64,000 nt of DNA from Actinomycetota bacterium (GTDB lineage Bacteria; Actinomycetota; Actinomycetes; Streptosporangiales; Streptosporangiaceae): assembly GCA_021324595.1 (NCBI GenBank), contig JAJPIV010000028.1, positions 1 to 64,000 of the forward strand. Reading direction: 5' to 3'. The position numbers and the translations under genes were made by a program. Shown here piece by piece: positions 29,041 to 39,158 of the stretch. The notes under the pieces were generated by a model. That model had not been told where the DNA came from. It did no database searches and saw only the letters and a program-made list of their open reading frames with translations. The number at the start of each line of letters is the position of its first letter. Position 1 is the first letter of the stretch.

Positions 29041-29261
29041 TGACCGCCGCGCTGGTCGCGGCGATCGCGGGGATCGGCGCGACGGAGTTCTCCAGGGACT
29101 CCGGCCGCAGCGAGCGGCTGGCCGCCAAGGCCGTCCGGGCCGCGGTGAGGGACGCGGGCCTGCGGCCGGGTGACGTCGACGGCCTGACCGGTTCGCCATG
29201 GACGCCCGTTCGGAGATCGTGGTCGCGCGCAGCCGGGGTGGGGGAGCTGACGTTCGGCTAG
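29041..29261 (+). pseudogene. Thiolase-like (lipid-transfer/acetyl-CoA acetyltransferase) N-terminal fragment
   Basis: ATG with a GGAAGAAGGA site begins 'AIAGIGATEFSRDSGRSE' and 'AVRDAGLRPGDVDGLT', the start of SCP2-type thiolases. The family continuation then appears in another frame ('MDARSEIVVARS', from 29198) and returns to the first frame as 'GVGELTFG' before TAG. Two compensating frameshifts therefore lie within ~60 bases, and everything past residue ~73 of an expected ~390 is missing. The active-site Cys and His regions are absent. The stop falls inside the convergent threonine aldolase 3' end. Confidence 0.75.
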
Positions 29262-30322
29262 TCGAGGGGGCGCCCGCCGCCGGCCGGGGCGGCGCGGGCG
29301 ACCCGCCGCCAGGCGGCGATCGCGGTATCGATCCCGGCGCGGTCCACGTCACGGTGGGTGAGCATCCGGACCCGCCCGCCCAGCAGCGTGACCAGCACGC
29401 CCTCGGCGGCCAGACGGCCCGCCCACCACCGCGGGTCCTGCCCGGTCCCGGACACGTCGGCGAACACGATGTTCGTCCGCACGCCGGCGGGATCGACCGA
29501 GCCGGGCAGCGCCTCGGCGATGCCCGCGGCGAGCGCGCGGGCGTTCTCGTGGTCCTCGGCCAGCCGCGCCGGCCCCTCCCGCAGCGCGACCAGGCCGGCC
29601 GCCGCCATGATCCCGGCCTGCCGCCAGCCGGCGCCGAACAGCACCTTCAGCCGGCGCGCCTGCGCGATGAACTCCGGGTCGCCCGCGAGCACCGACCCGA
29701 TCGGCGCGCCTAGCCCCTTCGACAGGCAGAACATGAGCGCGTCCGCGTGCGCCGCGTAGTCAGCCGGCGCCGCGCCGGTGGCGGCGCAGGCGTTGAACAG
29801 CCTGGCGCCGTCCAGGTAGAGCGGCAGGCCCGCCTCCCGGCAGGCCGCGCCGACCTCGCGCACGGCGTCCACCGGCCAGGGGGTGCCGCCGCCCATCTGG
29901 TGGGTGTTCTCGATCGCCACCAGGTCCACCGCGGGCGGGTCGTCCCCGCCCGGCCGCAGCGCGTCGCTGACCTGCGCGCCGGTCAGCAGTCCCCGCTCGC
30001 CGTCGACGGGGAGGAAAGCCACGCCCGAGAGCGCCGCGGCCGAGCCGGCCTCCATCGCGCGGACGTGCGCCCCGGACTCGCACAGGACCAGCCGGCCCGG
30101 CCGGGTGAACGCGTGCACCGCGATCTGGTTGCACAGCGTCCCGGTCGGCAGGTACACGGCGGCCCGCTTGCCGACGACCTCGGCCGCCTGCTCCTCCAGG
30201 CGGCCGACGGTCGGGTCGTCGCCGAACCGGTCGTCCCCCACCTGCGCGCCGGCCATCGCGGCGCGCATGGCCGGGGTCGGCCGGGTCACCGTGTCCGAGC
30301 GCAGGTCCACGGGGAGCGTCAT
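29258..30322 (-). CDS. ltaE: Low-specificity L-threonine aldolase
   Basis: PLP enzyme cleaving L-threonine (and allo-threonine) to glycine and acetaldehyde. Features are the N-terminal '[19 protein letters not shown]', '[19 protein letters not shown]', '[12 protein letters not shown]', '[11 protein letters not shown]' and the PLP lysine in '[16 protein letters not shown]'. ATG at 30322 (354 residues) matches family N-termini; the longer track start is not supported. It is divergent from tdh-kbl, so both threonine-to-glycine routes share one intergenic region. The 3' end overlaps the thiolase fragment stop. Confidence 0.93.
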   Translation of the reverse strand: MTLPVDLRSDTVTRPTPAMRAAMAGAQVGDDRFGDDPTVGRLEEQAAEVVGKRAAVYLPTGTLCNQIAVHAFTRPGRLVLCESGAHVRAMEAGSAAALSGVAFLPVDGERGLLTGAQVSDALRPGGDDPPAVDLVAIENTHQMGGGTPWPVDAVREVGAACREAGLPLYLDGARLFNACAATGAAPADYAAHADALMFCLSKGLGAPIGSVLAGDPEFIAQARRLKVLFGAGWRQAGIMAAAGLVALREGPARLAEDHENARALAAGIAEALPGSVDPAGVRTNIVFADVSGTGQDPRWWAGRLAAEGVLVTLLGGRVRMLTHRDVDRAGIDTAIAAWRRVARAAPAGGGRPLD

Positions 30323-30360
30323 CGCGGTCGTCCTCTCGTCGCGGGCGGGTCCGCTGGAAG

Positions 30361-30412
30361 TATCGGCCATCCGCGTCCGGGCGCGGCATCGGCCATCCGC
30401 GTCCGGGCGCGG
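30361..30412. repeat. 26-bp direct tandem repeat between ltaE and tdh
   Basis: The unit atcggccatccgcgtccgg plus gcgcgg occurs twice, with one mismatch at the first base. It lies in the 164-base divergent intergenic region. It could be a duplicated operator for control of threonine catabolism, or simply one of the many tandem duplications here. No function can be read from it. Confidence 0.85.
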
Positions 30413-30486
30413 GCGCTGCGGTACAGTCAACCGCGAGTGACCGCCCGCGGCCGGACGGGCCGGGAGGACGGGCGGCGGGAGCGGCG

Positions 30487-31518
30487 ATGAGGGCTCTGGT
30501 CAAGGCGGGCGCCGAGCCGGGACTGCGCCTGGAGGACGTGCCGGTGCCCAGGATCGGCAGCGACGACGTGCTGATCCGGGTGCTGCGCACCGGCATCTGC
30601 GGCACCGACCTGCACATCTACGACTGGGACGGCTGGGCCCGGCAGAACGTCCCGGTGCCGCTGGTCATCGGGCACGAGTTCGCCGGGGAGATCGTCGCGG
30701 TGGGTCCGGAGGTGCGGGACCTGGCCGTCGGGGACCTGGTGAGCGGGGAGGGGCACCTGGTCTGCGGCCGGTGCCGGAACTGCATGGCGGGCCGGCGGGT
30801 CCAGTGCGCCCGCACCCAGGGCGTGGGCGTCAACCGCCAGGGGGCGTTCGCCGACTACATCGCCCTCCCGGCGGCGAACGCGTGGCGCCATCCCCCGGGG
30901 ACCGACCTCGACGTCGCGGCGATCTTCGACCCGTTCGGCAACGCGGTCCACACCGCGCTCACGTTCCCCGTGCTCGGCGAGGACGTGCTGATCACCGGCG
31001 CCGGGCCGATCGGGATCATGGCCGCGATCGTGGCCAGGCACGCGGGAGCGCGCCACATCGTGATCACCGACGTGAGCGACTACCGGCTGGACCTGGCCAA
31101 GCGGGCCGGCGTGACCATCGCGGCCGACACCAGCCGGACGCCGCTTTCGCACATCATGGCCGACCTGGGCATGCGCGAGGGCTTCGACGTCGGCATGGAG
31201 ATGTCCGGCCAGCCGGCGGCGCTGCGCGAGATGCTCGCCGCGATGACGCACGGCGGCAGGATCGCCATGCTCGGCCTGCCGTCGGAGCAGTTCGCGATCG
31301 ACTGGGCCCACCTGGTGCTCAACATGATCACGGTGAAGGGGATCTACGGCCGCGAGATGTTCGAGACCTGGTACGAGATGTCGGTGCTGATCCAGTCGGG
31401 GGTGGACATCAGTCCGGTGATCACCCACCGGTTCGCCGCCGCGGACTACGCCGCGGCGTTCGAGACCGTCCGCAGCGGCCAATGCGGCAAAGTTGTCCTG
31501 GAGTGGGCGCACCGGTAA
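30487..31518 (+). CDS. tdh: L-threonine 3-dehydrogenase
   Basis: Zinc, NAD-dependent medium-chain dehydrogenase oxidising threonine to 2-amino-3-ketobutyrate. The catalytic zinc site is in '[17 protein letters not shown]' and 'GHEFAGEIV'. The structural zinc cysteines are in '[15 protein letters not shown]'. The Rossmann motif is '[12 protein letters not shown]'. '[16 protein letters not shown]' is typical of TDH rather than generic alcohol dehydrogenases. 343 residues. kbl follows 33 bases later and uses the product. Confidence 0.95.
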   Translation: MRALVKAGAEPGLRLEDVPVPRIGSDDVLIRVLRTGICGTDLHIYDWDGWARQNVPVPLVIGHEFAGEIVAVGPEVRDLAVGDLVSGEGHLVCGRCRNCMAGRRVQCARTQGVGVNRQGAFADYIALPAANAWRHPPGTDLDVAAIFDPFGNAVHTALTFPVLGEDVLITGAGPIGIMAAIVARHAGARHIVITDVSDYRLDLAKRAGVTIAADTSRTPLSHIMADLGMREGFDVGMEMSGQPAALREMLAAMTHGGRIAMLGLPSEQFAIDWAHLVLNMITVKGIYGREMFETWYEMSVLIQSGVDISPVITHRFAAADYAAAFETVRSGQCGKVVLEWAHR

Positions 31519-31551
31519 CCGGGCACCGTGGAAGACCCCTGGAGGGCGGGC

Positions 31552-32733
<1,182 letters not shown>

Positions 32734-32889
32734 CGTCCGCGCACTCCCCGCGGTCCGGCGTGATCCGGGTCCGGGGTGGCGCGGGCCGGCGCCTGCCCGC
32801 CCCCGCCCGGGCCGCCACGACGGACCGGTGACGCGGATCGCGCCGCGGATGGCGCGCGCGAAGGCGCGCCGGCGGGCCGGCGGCCGGGA

Positions 32890-33504
32890 ATGAACAGGGT
32901 CGGCCCGGTGCTTGGCGTGAGCGTGGAACCCGCCGCCCTGCCCGTCGGCAGCACCAGTCACCCGGGTCACCCGCCGGAGCCCGGGCGGTTCCGCCAGGTG
33001 CTCGGCCACTTCTGCACCGGCGTCACCGTGATCACGGCGAGCGACGGCGGGCGGCCGGCCGGGTTCTCCTGCCAGGCGTTCGCGGCCCTGTCGCTCGACC
33101 CGCCGCTGGTGGTGTTCTGCCCGGCCCGCACCTCGGCGACCTGGCGCACGATCGCGCGGGTGGGCGCCTTCGCGGTCAACGTGCTCGCCGAGGACCAGCG
33201 TCACCTGGCCCGCAGGTTCGGCAGGACCGGGGAGAACAAGTTCGACGGCATCCCGTGGACCCCGGACGCGGCCGGTTCCCCGGTCCTCGGCGGGGTCCTG
33301 GCCTGGGCGGGCTGCACGGTCGAGGCGGTCCACGAGGGCGGCGATCACCACATCGTGACCGGCCGGGTCCGCGAGCTCGGCGACTGCTCGGGCGCGCGCC
33401 CGCTGCTGTTCTACCGGGGCCGGTACACTTCGGCGGAGGCGCAGGGCCCGCCCGAGGTGGTCGAGACGCTGCTGGCCTGGCCCCGCCACGCCGACTGGAT
33501 ATAG
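32890..33504 (+). CDS. Flavin reductase domain protein (HpaC/HsaB-like)
   Basis: Reduces FMN or FAD for a partner monooxygenase, or carries another split-barrel flavin function. Typical segments are 'FRQVLGHFCTGVTVITA', 'GFSCQAFAALSLDPPLVVF', 'NVLAEDQRHLARRFGR' and 'CTVEAVHEGGDHHIVTGRV'. ATG at 32890 gives 204 residues; GTG at 32917 is also possible. No oxygenase gene is adjacent. The HsaB-type family often serves steroid-degradation oxygenases, and this gene sits among decayed beta-oxidation genes, so a former link is possible but unproven. Confidence 0.85.
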   Translation: MNRVGPVLGVSVEPAALPVGSTSHPGHPPEPGRFRQVLGHFCTGVTVITASDGGRPAGFSCQAFAALSLDPPLVVFCPARTSATWRTIARVGAFAVNVLAEDQRHLARRFGRTGENKFDGIPWTPDAAGSPVLGGVLAWAGCTVEAVHEGGDHHIVTGRVRELGDCSGARPLLFYRGRYTSAEAQGPPEVVETLLAWPRHADWI

Positions 33505-33613
33505 CCGGACCCGGCCGGGCGGGCCGCGGGCAGCCTCACCGCGCCCCGCCGCCCGGCCTGGCCGGGCCGCCCGGCCATCGCGGCTGCCCGCGAGCTGCTG
33601 GCCGCCGGGGCGC

Positions 33614-34075
33614 TCACCGGCCGGCCAGCTCGCACCAGACGACCTTGCCGAGCGGGTCGGCCTTCCAGCCCCAGTCCGCCGCCAGGGCGGAGATGACCGT
33701 CATCCCGCGGCCGGCCTCCCGCTCGGGCTCACCCGGGCGGGGCGGCGGCAGGGGCGAGCAGGCGCTGTCGTGGACCTCGATCCGCACTCGCCGGCCGGCC
33801 AGGCAGATCGCGAGCCAGACCTCGGCCCGGCCGGGCGGGCGCCGGTCCTGGCCGACCGCGCTGATGGCGTTGGTCACCAGCTCGGAAACGACCAGGACGC
33901 TGGCGTCGAGGAGGTCCCCGCTGACGGGCGGCTTCGCCCTGGCCAGGACCGCGGCGGCCCACTGCCGGGCATGCCGGACCGCGGCGGGCACGGGCGGGAT
34001 CCGGACGCGGTCGCGCAGTGACTCGGCCGCCACGCTCGGGGCGGGCCCCGGGCCGCTGCGGGTCAGGTGGGTCAT
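33614..34075 (-). CDS. Anti-sigma-factor-like ATP-binding protein (HATPase, RsbW type)
   Basis: 153 residues. The N-box is in 'ASVLVVSELVTNAISAVG' and a G-box-like segment in 'EREAGRGMTVISALAADWGW', followed by 'KVVWCELAG', the usual ending of actinomycete RsbW-like proteins. There is no histidine kinase dimerisation domain. Such proteins bind ATP and regulate sigma factors or HTH partners. It is divergent from the HTH-TPR regulator, a pairing frequent in actinomycetes. ATG at 34075 chosen; GTG at 34081 adds two codons. Confidence 0.85.
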   Translation of the reverse strand: MTHLTRSGPGPAPSVAAESLRDRVRIPPVPAAVRHARQWAAAVLARAKPPVSGDLLDASVLVVSELVTNAISAVGQDRRPPGRAEVWLAICLAGRRVRIEVHDSACSPLPPPRPGEPEREAGRGMTVISALAADWGWKADPLGKVVWCELAGR

Positions 34076-34240
34076 GGTCACTTCCGGTGCGCTCTCGGCG
34101 ATCGCAGGCAGGGTGCGGGGTCACGCGCTCGCCGGCACCTGACTCGCGGTCGCCGGCCGCGGGCGGGTGGCCGCCGGAACTGCGATGTGCTCAGGCCATC
34201 GTCGGCGCATCCGCCCGGGCACGGTGAGCAACGCCGGCTT

Positions 34241-34259
34241 CTCCCCGCGCGGCGGGGAG
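34241..34259. other. Perfect inverted repeat upstream of the HTH-TPR gene
   Basis: ctccccgc, a 3-base loop, then gcggggag make an 8-bp perfect stem about 88 bases before the GTG of the HTH-TPR regulator and 166 bases beyond the start of the divergent ATPase gene. It could be an operator or an RNA hairpin; the sequence does not decide. Confidence 0.45.
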
Positions 34260-34346
34260 AGATGACCAGACAATGACGACGGCCGCAGTGCCGCCGGGTT
34301 ATCGTCAAGGCAACCAGGTCTTCGCGAGCGTCACGACGGAAGCAGC

Positions 34347-36023
34347 GTGAGCGGGAAGCCACGGAGCGTGCGGCAGGCGCAGGCCCAGCTGTCGGCGCAA
34401 CTGCGCGGCATGGGACGCTCCTGGGCCGAGATCGCCGCCGTCTTCCAGGAGAGGTACCGGGTCAACCCGCGGGTGGCGCTCCGGCAGGCGCACGGGTGGA
34501 GCCAGCCGCAGGCCGCCGCCCGGTGGACCGCGCGCTGGCCGGATGACCCGAAGACCTTCAAGAGCTTCTCCTACTGGGAGCAGTGGCCAGGGCGGACCGG
34601 GCACGCCCCCTCCCTGGACACCCTCGACAGGCTCGCCCAGCTCTACGAGTGCCGGATCACCGACCTGCTGGCGGACTGCCGCGACTACGGCGGGCCGGGC
34701 GGGGAGCCCGGCCCGGGCGCGCCGGCCGCGCGGGGCGACGAGCCCGCGCCCGCCGCGGTGGCGGCACCCGCCGGCCTGCCCGGCCCGGCCGCGGGCGGCG
34801 CGGAACGCCCGCTCTCCGCCGAGGTGCTCAGGGCGGCCCTGGAGACGATCAGGCAGGCCCAGGCGGCGGAGGCCGAGGCGGCCCGGGCGGCGGCCGCCGC
34901 CCCGCCCGCCGCCCGGGCCGCCGCCCCGGGCGCGGGAGGGCCGGAGGAGCAGATCAGCAGGCTGCGGCGGCGCACGCTGCTGCTCGAGGCGAGCAGCGCC
35001 CTGGCGGTCCTGGCGGCCGCGCCCGTGCTCGAGGTGCCGCGCCTGGTCACCGGGACCAGGCCGGGCCGGCCGCCGGTCGACCTCAGCGTGGTGAACTACA
35101 CCGGGGAGGTGGTGGCCGGCCTGCGGCGGCTCGGCGGCGCGGTGGGCCCGCGGATCACGCTGCCCCCGGCCATGGCGCTCCGGTCCGCGATGGCGGCGCT
35201 GGCCAGGAGCGCGCCGGAGGTCGTCACCAGCCAGGCGCTGACCGCCTACGGCGACCTGACCCAGCTCATCGGCTGGCTGATGTTCAACCTCGGGGATCAC
35301 AAGTCGGCGCTGTACTACTACGACGACGCCCGCGCCGCCGCCCACCGGGCGGGCAGCCACGACCTGGTCGCCTATGCCCTCGCCGCCACCGGCCACCTGG
35401 AGATCCACCGCCGCCGGCCCCGCCACGCGATCGACCACGCCCAGGCGGCGTGGCAGGCGGCGAAGGCGAGCGGGAGCCCCTACGCGCTGGCGTACGCGGC
35501 CGACGTGACCGCGCGCGCCTACGCCGCCGCCGGCCAGGTCTCGCGCTGCCACGCCGCCCTGGACCGGGAGCGGGACGCGCTGCTGCGGATCGGCGCCGGC
35601 ACCCCCCGCGCGCCGTGGTGGTACTTCTACGACGAGTCCTTCTACTGGGGCACCGAGAGCGAGTGCGCGCTCAAGCTCGACATGCCGGTCGAAGCCTGCG
35701 ACGCCGCCCGCCAGGCGCTCGGCCTGGTGGAGCCGCACAACCTGCACAACAGCGCGCTCACGCTCGCGTTCCGCGCCGAGGCGCTGATCAGGCAGGGCGA
35801 GGTCGAGGAGGCCTGCAGGTCGATCGCCGACGCGGCCCGGTACACGACCATGAACAGCTCGAAGCGGATCTCGCGGCGGATCGAGCACCTGCGCCGGCAG
35901 CTGCGCGGGGCGGAAGGCTCGGCCGCGGTCCGCGAGCTCGACGATAAGCTCGCCGAGTACCGGCGGGCGCGCGCGGCGGCCGGCGTGCCGCCGGGCCTGC
36001 CCGGCTGGGGCAGGGTGCCGTGA
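34347..36023 (+). CDS. HTH (XRE-like) and TPR transcriptional regulator
   Basis: 558 residues. The N-terminus (about 1-110) has 'LRGMGRSWAEIAAVFQERY', 'ALRQAHGWSQPQAAARW' and 'SLDTLDRLAQLYECRITDLL', the actinomycete XRE-type DNA-binding layout. After an Ala/Pro linker, residues ~250-540 form helical TPR-like repeats ('TAYGDLTQLIGWLMFNLGDH', 'ALYYYDDARAAAHRAG', 'ALTLAFRAEALIRQGEVEEA'). Such proteins regulate development or antibiotic production in streptomycetes; the target here is unknown. The 3' end overlaps the methyltransferase start (TGATG). Confidence 0.88.
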   Translation: MSGKPRSVRQAQAQLSAQLRGMGRSWAEIAAVFQERYRVNPRVALRQAHGWSQPQAAARWTARWPDDPKTFKSFSYWEQWPGRTGHAPSLDTLDRLAQLYECRITDLLADCRDYGGPGGEPGPGAPAARGDEPAPAAVAAPAGLPGPAAGGAERPLSAEVLRAALETIRQAQAAEAEAARAAAAAPPAARAAAPGAGGPEEQISRLRRRTLLLEASSALAVLAAAPVLEVPRLVTGTRPGRPPVDLSVVNYTGEVVAGLRRLGGAVGPRITLPPAMALRSAMAALARSAPEVVTSQALTAYGDLTQLIGWLMFNLGDHKSALYYYDDARAAAHRAGSHDLVAYALAATGHLEIHRRRPRHAIDHAQAAWQAAKASGSPYALAYAADVTARAYAAAGQVSRCHAALDRERDALLRIGAGTPRAPWWYFYDESFYWGTESECALKLDMPVEACDAARQALGLVEPHNLHNSALTLAFRAEALIRQGEVEEACRSIADAARYTTMNSSKRISRRIEHLRRQLRGAEGSAAVRELDDKLAEYRRARAAAGVPPGLPGWGRVP

Positions 36024-36856
36024 TGACCGGGAAGGGCCCGATCCCCGACGGGGCCGAGGCCACCAGGCCGAGCGTGGCCCGGGTGTACGACTTCCTGCTC
36101 GGCGGGCACCACAACTTCGCGGTCGACCGGGAGTTCGGCCGCAAGCTGATCGAAGCCGAGCCGAACGCCCGCGAGATCGTCGCGGAGAACCGCGCGTTCC
36201 TGGGACGGTCGGTCCGCCATCAGGTCGCGGCCGGGATCAGGCAGTTCATCGACCTGGGATCGGGGATCCCGACCCAGCGGAACGTGCACGAGATCGCCCA
36301 GGCCGCGGACCCGGCGGCCCGGGTCGTCTACGTCGACAACGACCCGGTCGCGGTCGCGCACAGCAGGCACATCCTGCGCGGCAACCCCGGCGCCGCCGTG
36401 ATCGGCGAGGACATGCGGGACCCCGAGGCGATCCTCGCCCACCCGGACCTGCGCGGGCTCATCGACCTCGCCGAGCCCGTGGGGCTGCTGTTCGTCTCGG
36501 TCCTGCACTTCCTGCCCGACTCCGACGATCCGGCCGGGCTGGTCGGAGGGTTCGCGCGGCGGCTGGCGCCGGGCAGTCACGTGACGATCTCGCACGTGAC
36601 CCACGAGCCGCTGCCCGGCACCGCGGCCGAGGTCGTGAAGCTGTACCAGCGGACCACCAACCCCGCGCGCACCAGGACGCGCGGGGAGATCCTCGCCCTG
36701 TTCAGCGGCTTCGAGCTGATCGAGCCCGGCCTGGTGCTCATGCCGCTGTGGCGTCCGGACGGCCCTGCCCCGGAGCACCCCGAGCGGTGCTGGTATTACG
36801 CCGGCGTGGGCCGCAAGCCCGCGCCCCAGGGCACGCTCAGGCCGCTCGCTCGGTGA
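36023..36856 (+). CDS. SAM-dependent methyltransferase, PF04672 (DUF574) family
   Basis: 277 residues. 'RPSVARVYDFLLGGHHNFAVD' is the family N-terminal signature, then 'FIDLGSGIPTQRNVHE' (SAM motif I), 'RVVYVDNDPVAVAHSR' (acidic loop) and 'PVGLLFVSVLHFLPDSDDP'. Substrate unknown. It overlaps the upstream regulator, forming the regulator-methyltransferase pair common in actinomycetes. A second family member lies at 50997-51806. Its 3' end overlaps the thiolase remnant on the other strand. Confidence 0.9.
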   Translation: MTGKGPIPDGAEATRPSVARVYDFLLGGHHNFAVDREFGRKLIEAEPNAREIVAENRAFLGRSVRHQVAAGIRQFIDLGSGIPTQRNVHEIAQAADPAARVVYVDNDPVAVAHSRHILRGNPGAAVIGEDMRDPEAILAHPDLRGLIDLAEPVGLLFVSVLHFLPDSDDPAGLVGGFARRLAPGSHVTISHVTHEPLPGTAAEVVKLYQRTTNPARTRTRGEILALFSGFELIEPGLVLMPLWRPDGPAPEHPERCWYYAGVGRKPAPQGTLRPLAR

Positions 36857-37045
36857 TCGTGGCGGCCGCCATCGCTCCTCCCGCGCGCATCGCGGCCAGG
36901 GCCGTGCTGCCGTTCCGCCGCTCCAGCGCGTGATCCGATGACGAGCCGGCGCGCCCCCGTGCCACGGGCCGGGTGGCCGAGCGCGATCGCGCCGCCGTTC
37001 ACGTTGACCCGCTCCGGATCCGTGCCACCCGCGATCCTGGGGCGG
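36837..37045 (-). pseudogene. Thiolase, C-terminal fragment
   Basis: On the minus strand the sequence reads 'DPERVNVNGGAIALGHP' with the catalytic His motif of thiolases, then 'GTGARRLVI'. A frameshift near 36940 switches to 'ALERRNGSTALAAMRAGGAM' and 'AAATITER' before TGA at 36837. Only about 65 of an expected ~390 residues remain and the upstream catalytic Cys region is missing. The sequence beyond 37045 is GC-rich with no thiolase match. It differs in type from the SCP2-like fragment at 29 kb, being closer to FadA-type thiolases. Confidence 0.8.
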
Positions 37046-37073
37046 CGGGCCCCGCCCGCCGGCCCCGCCCGGG

Positions 37074-37760
37074 TCACCCCGCGGGCGGCGCGGCCGGGGT
37101 GTAGGCCGTGAGGAAGAAGCCGCGCACGGGCAGGGCGATGCCCAGGTTGTGCGAGAAGCCCCCCGCCGTGTCCGGGCCGGCCGCGTCGAACCAGATCATG
37201 ACATCGTCGTCCGGCCCCGAGTTCGGGTCGTAGACGCCGATGGTCACCACGGTCCCGGCGACCGAGTACCGGTAGGCGAGCGCCTGGTGATTGCGCGGCA
37301 GCAGGGCCGGGTTGGCCGAGGCGACCGTCACCAGGCCGAGGGGCGCCGGGATCCCGTCGTCCAGGCTGGCCCGGACCAGCGGCCACTGCCGGGTGATCGT
37401 CCGCCAGCGCGTGCCCGGGCGGAACAGCCCGAGCGGTCCGGCGCCGGCGTCCGGCAGCGTCATCCAGCGGTAGTACCGGATGACGCCGCCCGGCAGGTTC
37501 CACGAGTCGACCTGGCGCCGCACGAGGTACCGGTACCCGGGCGATCCGGGGGGCGGCTGCGCCTGCGGCGGCCGCCGGCCCGCGTTCCAGTAGTCCAGCG
37601 CGGCGCAGACCATGCCGCCGCACAGGCCGTTCGCCGCGTTCCCGATGCCGATCGAGCCGAGCGGGGTCGCGATCGTGACCGCCGGGGCGCTCGGCCAGGC
37701 GTTCGGGAACGCGAACCCGTCGGCGGAGGGCAGGAAGCCGCTCGCCGGGGGAGCCGTCAC
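37074..37760 (-). CDS. Uncharacterised protein with cysteine-protease-like Cys/His/Asn pattern
   Basis: 228 residues from GTG at 37760, no signal peptide. Conserved-looking segments are 'GNAANGLCGGMVCAALDYW', 'YLVRRQVDSWNLPGGVIRYY', 'RNHQALAYRYSVAG' and 'IGVYDPNSGPDDDVMIW'. I recall similar actinobacterial proteins of unknown function. The order Cys (LCGGM), His (NHQ.LAY), then Asp/Asn (YDPN) resembles papain/C39-fold proteins, so a protease or peptidase-like fold is inferred, not shown. It is divergent from a serpin gene with 126 bases between the starts. The longer track start at 38258 runs through the serpin gene and is rejected. Confidence 0.7.
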   Translation of the reverse strand: MTAPPASGFLPSADGFAFPNAWPSAPAVTIATPLGSIGIGNAANGLCGGMVCAALDYWNAGRRPPQAQPPPGSPGYRYLVRRQVDSWNLPGGVIRYYRWMTLPDAGAGPLGLFRPGTRWRTITRQWPLVRASLDDGIPAPLGLVTVASANPALLPRNHQALAYRYSVAGTVVTIGVYDPNSGPDDDVMIWFDAAGPDTAGGFSHNLGIALPVRGFFLTAYTPAAPPAG

Positions 37761-37886
37761 CGGGAGAGTATGGCCGGGCTGCCCGGCAGCCCGCCAGCCG
37801 CGCAGGTCACGACCGGGCTGCGAGCAGGGCGGGACGCGGCCGGGGCCGGGGCCGCGGGCGGGGCCGGGGCCGGCCAGACTGGGGGC

Positions 37887-39092
37887 ATGGCCGCCTGCCC
37901 GCCGGGCCTGGCCGGCGCCATCGCCGGGTACGCCCGCCTGCTGCACGGCGCCGCAGGCGCCGGCCGGCACCACGTCGCCTCCCCGCTGGCCGCCTGGCTG
38001 CTGCTCGCCCTGGCCGCACCCGCGGTCCGGGCCGGCCGGGACGACGAGCTCACGGCGGCCCTCGGCTGCGCCGCGCCGGAGGCCGCCGCGGCCGCCTCGG
38101 CCCTGCTGGCCAGCCCGCACCCGCTGGTCGCCGCGGCCGTGGCGGCGTGGGGCAGGCCCCGGGGCGGCGGCCGCGAGTGGCTGGCCCGCCTGCCGCCCGA
38201 GGTGGAGACCGGTGACATTCCGACGCAGGAGGCGGCCGACGCCTGGGCGCGGCGGCACACGCTGGGGCTGATTGACTCGTTCCCGGTCGGCGCGGGCCCC
38301 GGGCTCGCGCTGCTGCTGGCCAGCGCGCTGGCCGCGAAGGTCTCCTGGGACTGCCCGTTCGAGGTCGCGCCGGCCAGCGCGCTCGGCCCGGCGAGCCCGT
38401 GGGCTGCCCGGCTCACCCGGGTCCTCAGGTCACCGCAGCATCCGGCGCACGCGGCGTTCATCGCCGCGACGCCGGAGGCGGGCGACGTCGCCGTGCACGC
38501 CGGCACGGCGCGCGGCGGGCTGATGGTCGTCTCGGTGATCGCCGACCCGGGCGTGCGGCCCGGTGACGTGATCGCCGCCGCGCACCGCGTGGCGCTGGCG
38601 CGAGCGGCCGGGGAGCCGGCCGGCGAGCGGCCGCTGTCCGGCCTGCCGCCCGGGGACGGCCCCGCCTGGACGGTGCGGGACGAGACCTCGCCGCAGGGAC
38701 CGGGGGAGCGGTGGGTCGCGCTGCTGCCCGCCTGGTCGGCGCGGAGCACCCTGGACCTGGCCCGCCCCGGGCTCGGCTTCGCGGCGGTGGCACGGGCGCT
38801 CGGCGCCGGCGATCCGTGGCGGGCCCGGCAGGCCGTGACCGCCCGGTACGACCGGGTCGGGTTCGAGGCGGGCGCGGTCACCGCGATGGGGGTGCTGCTG
38901 AGCATGGCCGGGCCGCGGCGCGGCCGGCTGCGCACCGCGGAACTGCGGTTCGGTCACCCGTACGCGGTCGTCGCGGTCGCCACGGGACCGGGCGGGACCG
39001 GGCGCTCCCGTCACGCGGGGCCATGGCACGGCCTGCCGGTGTTCTCCGCCTGGATCACCGAGCCCGGCGATGCCGAGGCGGCCGGGCGCTGA
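37887..39092 (+). CDS. Serpin-family protein (bacterial, divergent)
   Basis: 401 residues from ATG at 37887 with GGGGG upstream; ATG at 37770 is in frame but lacks support. Serpin-like landmarks: '[20 protein letters not shown]' near the N-terminus, '[20 protein letters not shown]' in the middle, the hinge-like '[15 protein letters not shown]', then '[13 protein letters not shown]' and '[12 protein letters not shown]', which match the C-terminal shutter and strand s5B region. No clear signal peptide, so it may act inside the cell. Target protease unknown; the divergent neighbour has protease-like features. Confidence 0.75.
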   Translation: MAACPPGLAGAIAGYARLLHGAAGAGRHHVASPLAAWLLLALAAPAVRAGRDDELTAALGCAAPEAAAAASALLASPHPLVAAAVAAWGRPRGGGREWLARLPPEVETGDIPTQEAADAWARRHTLGLIDSFPVGAGPGLALLLASALAAKVSWDCPFEVAPASALGPASPWAARLTRVLRSPQHPAHAAFIAATPEAGDVAVHAGTARGGLMVVSVIADPGVRPGDVIAAAHRVALARAAGEPAGERPLSGLPPGDGPAWTVRDETSPQGPGERWVALLPAWSARSTLDLARPGLGFAAVARALGAGDPWRARQAVTARYDRVGFEAGAVTAMGVLLSMAGPRRGRLRTAELRFGHPYAVVAVATGPGGTGRSRHAGPWHGLPVFSAWITEPGDAEAAGR

Positions 39093-39146
39093 GGGCCGGG
39101 CGCCGAGGGCCGGGCGCCAAGGGCCGCGCGCCAAGGGCCGGGCGCC
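39091..39146. repeat. 14-bp tandem repeat at the serpin stop codon
   Basis: Four copies of gagggccgggcgcc (last two begin with aag; one has an internal change). The array starts within the TGA stop of the serpin gene. Confidence 0.85.
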
Positions 39147-39158
39147 GGGCCTCGGCCG

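Noticed and set aside
37770-37886. Longer serpin start at ATG 37770
   Set aside because: The added 39 residues are Gly/Ala-rich low complexity with no signal-peptide shape. ATG 37887 has a better ribosome-binding site.
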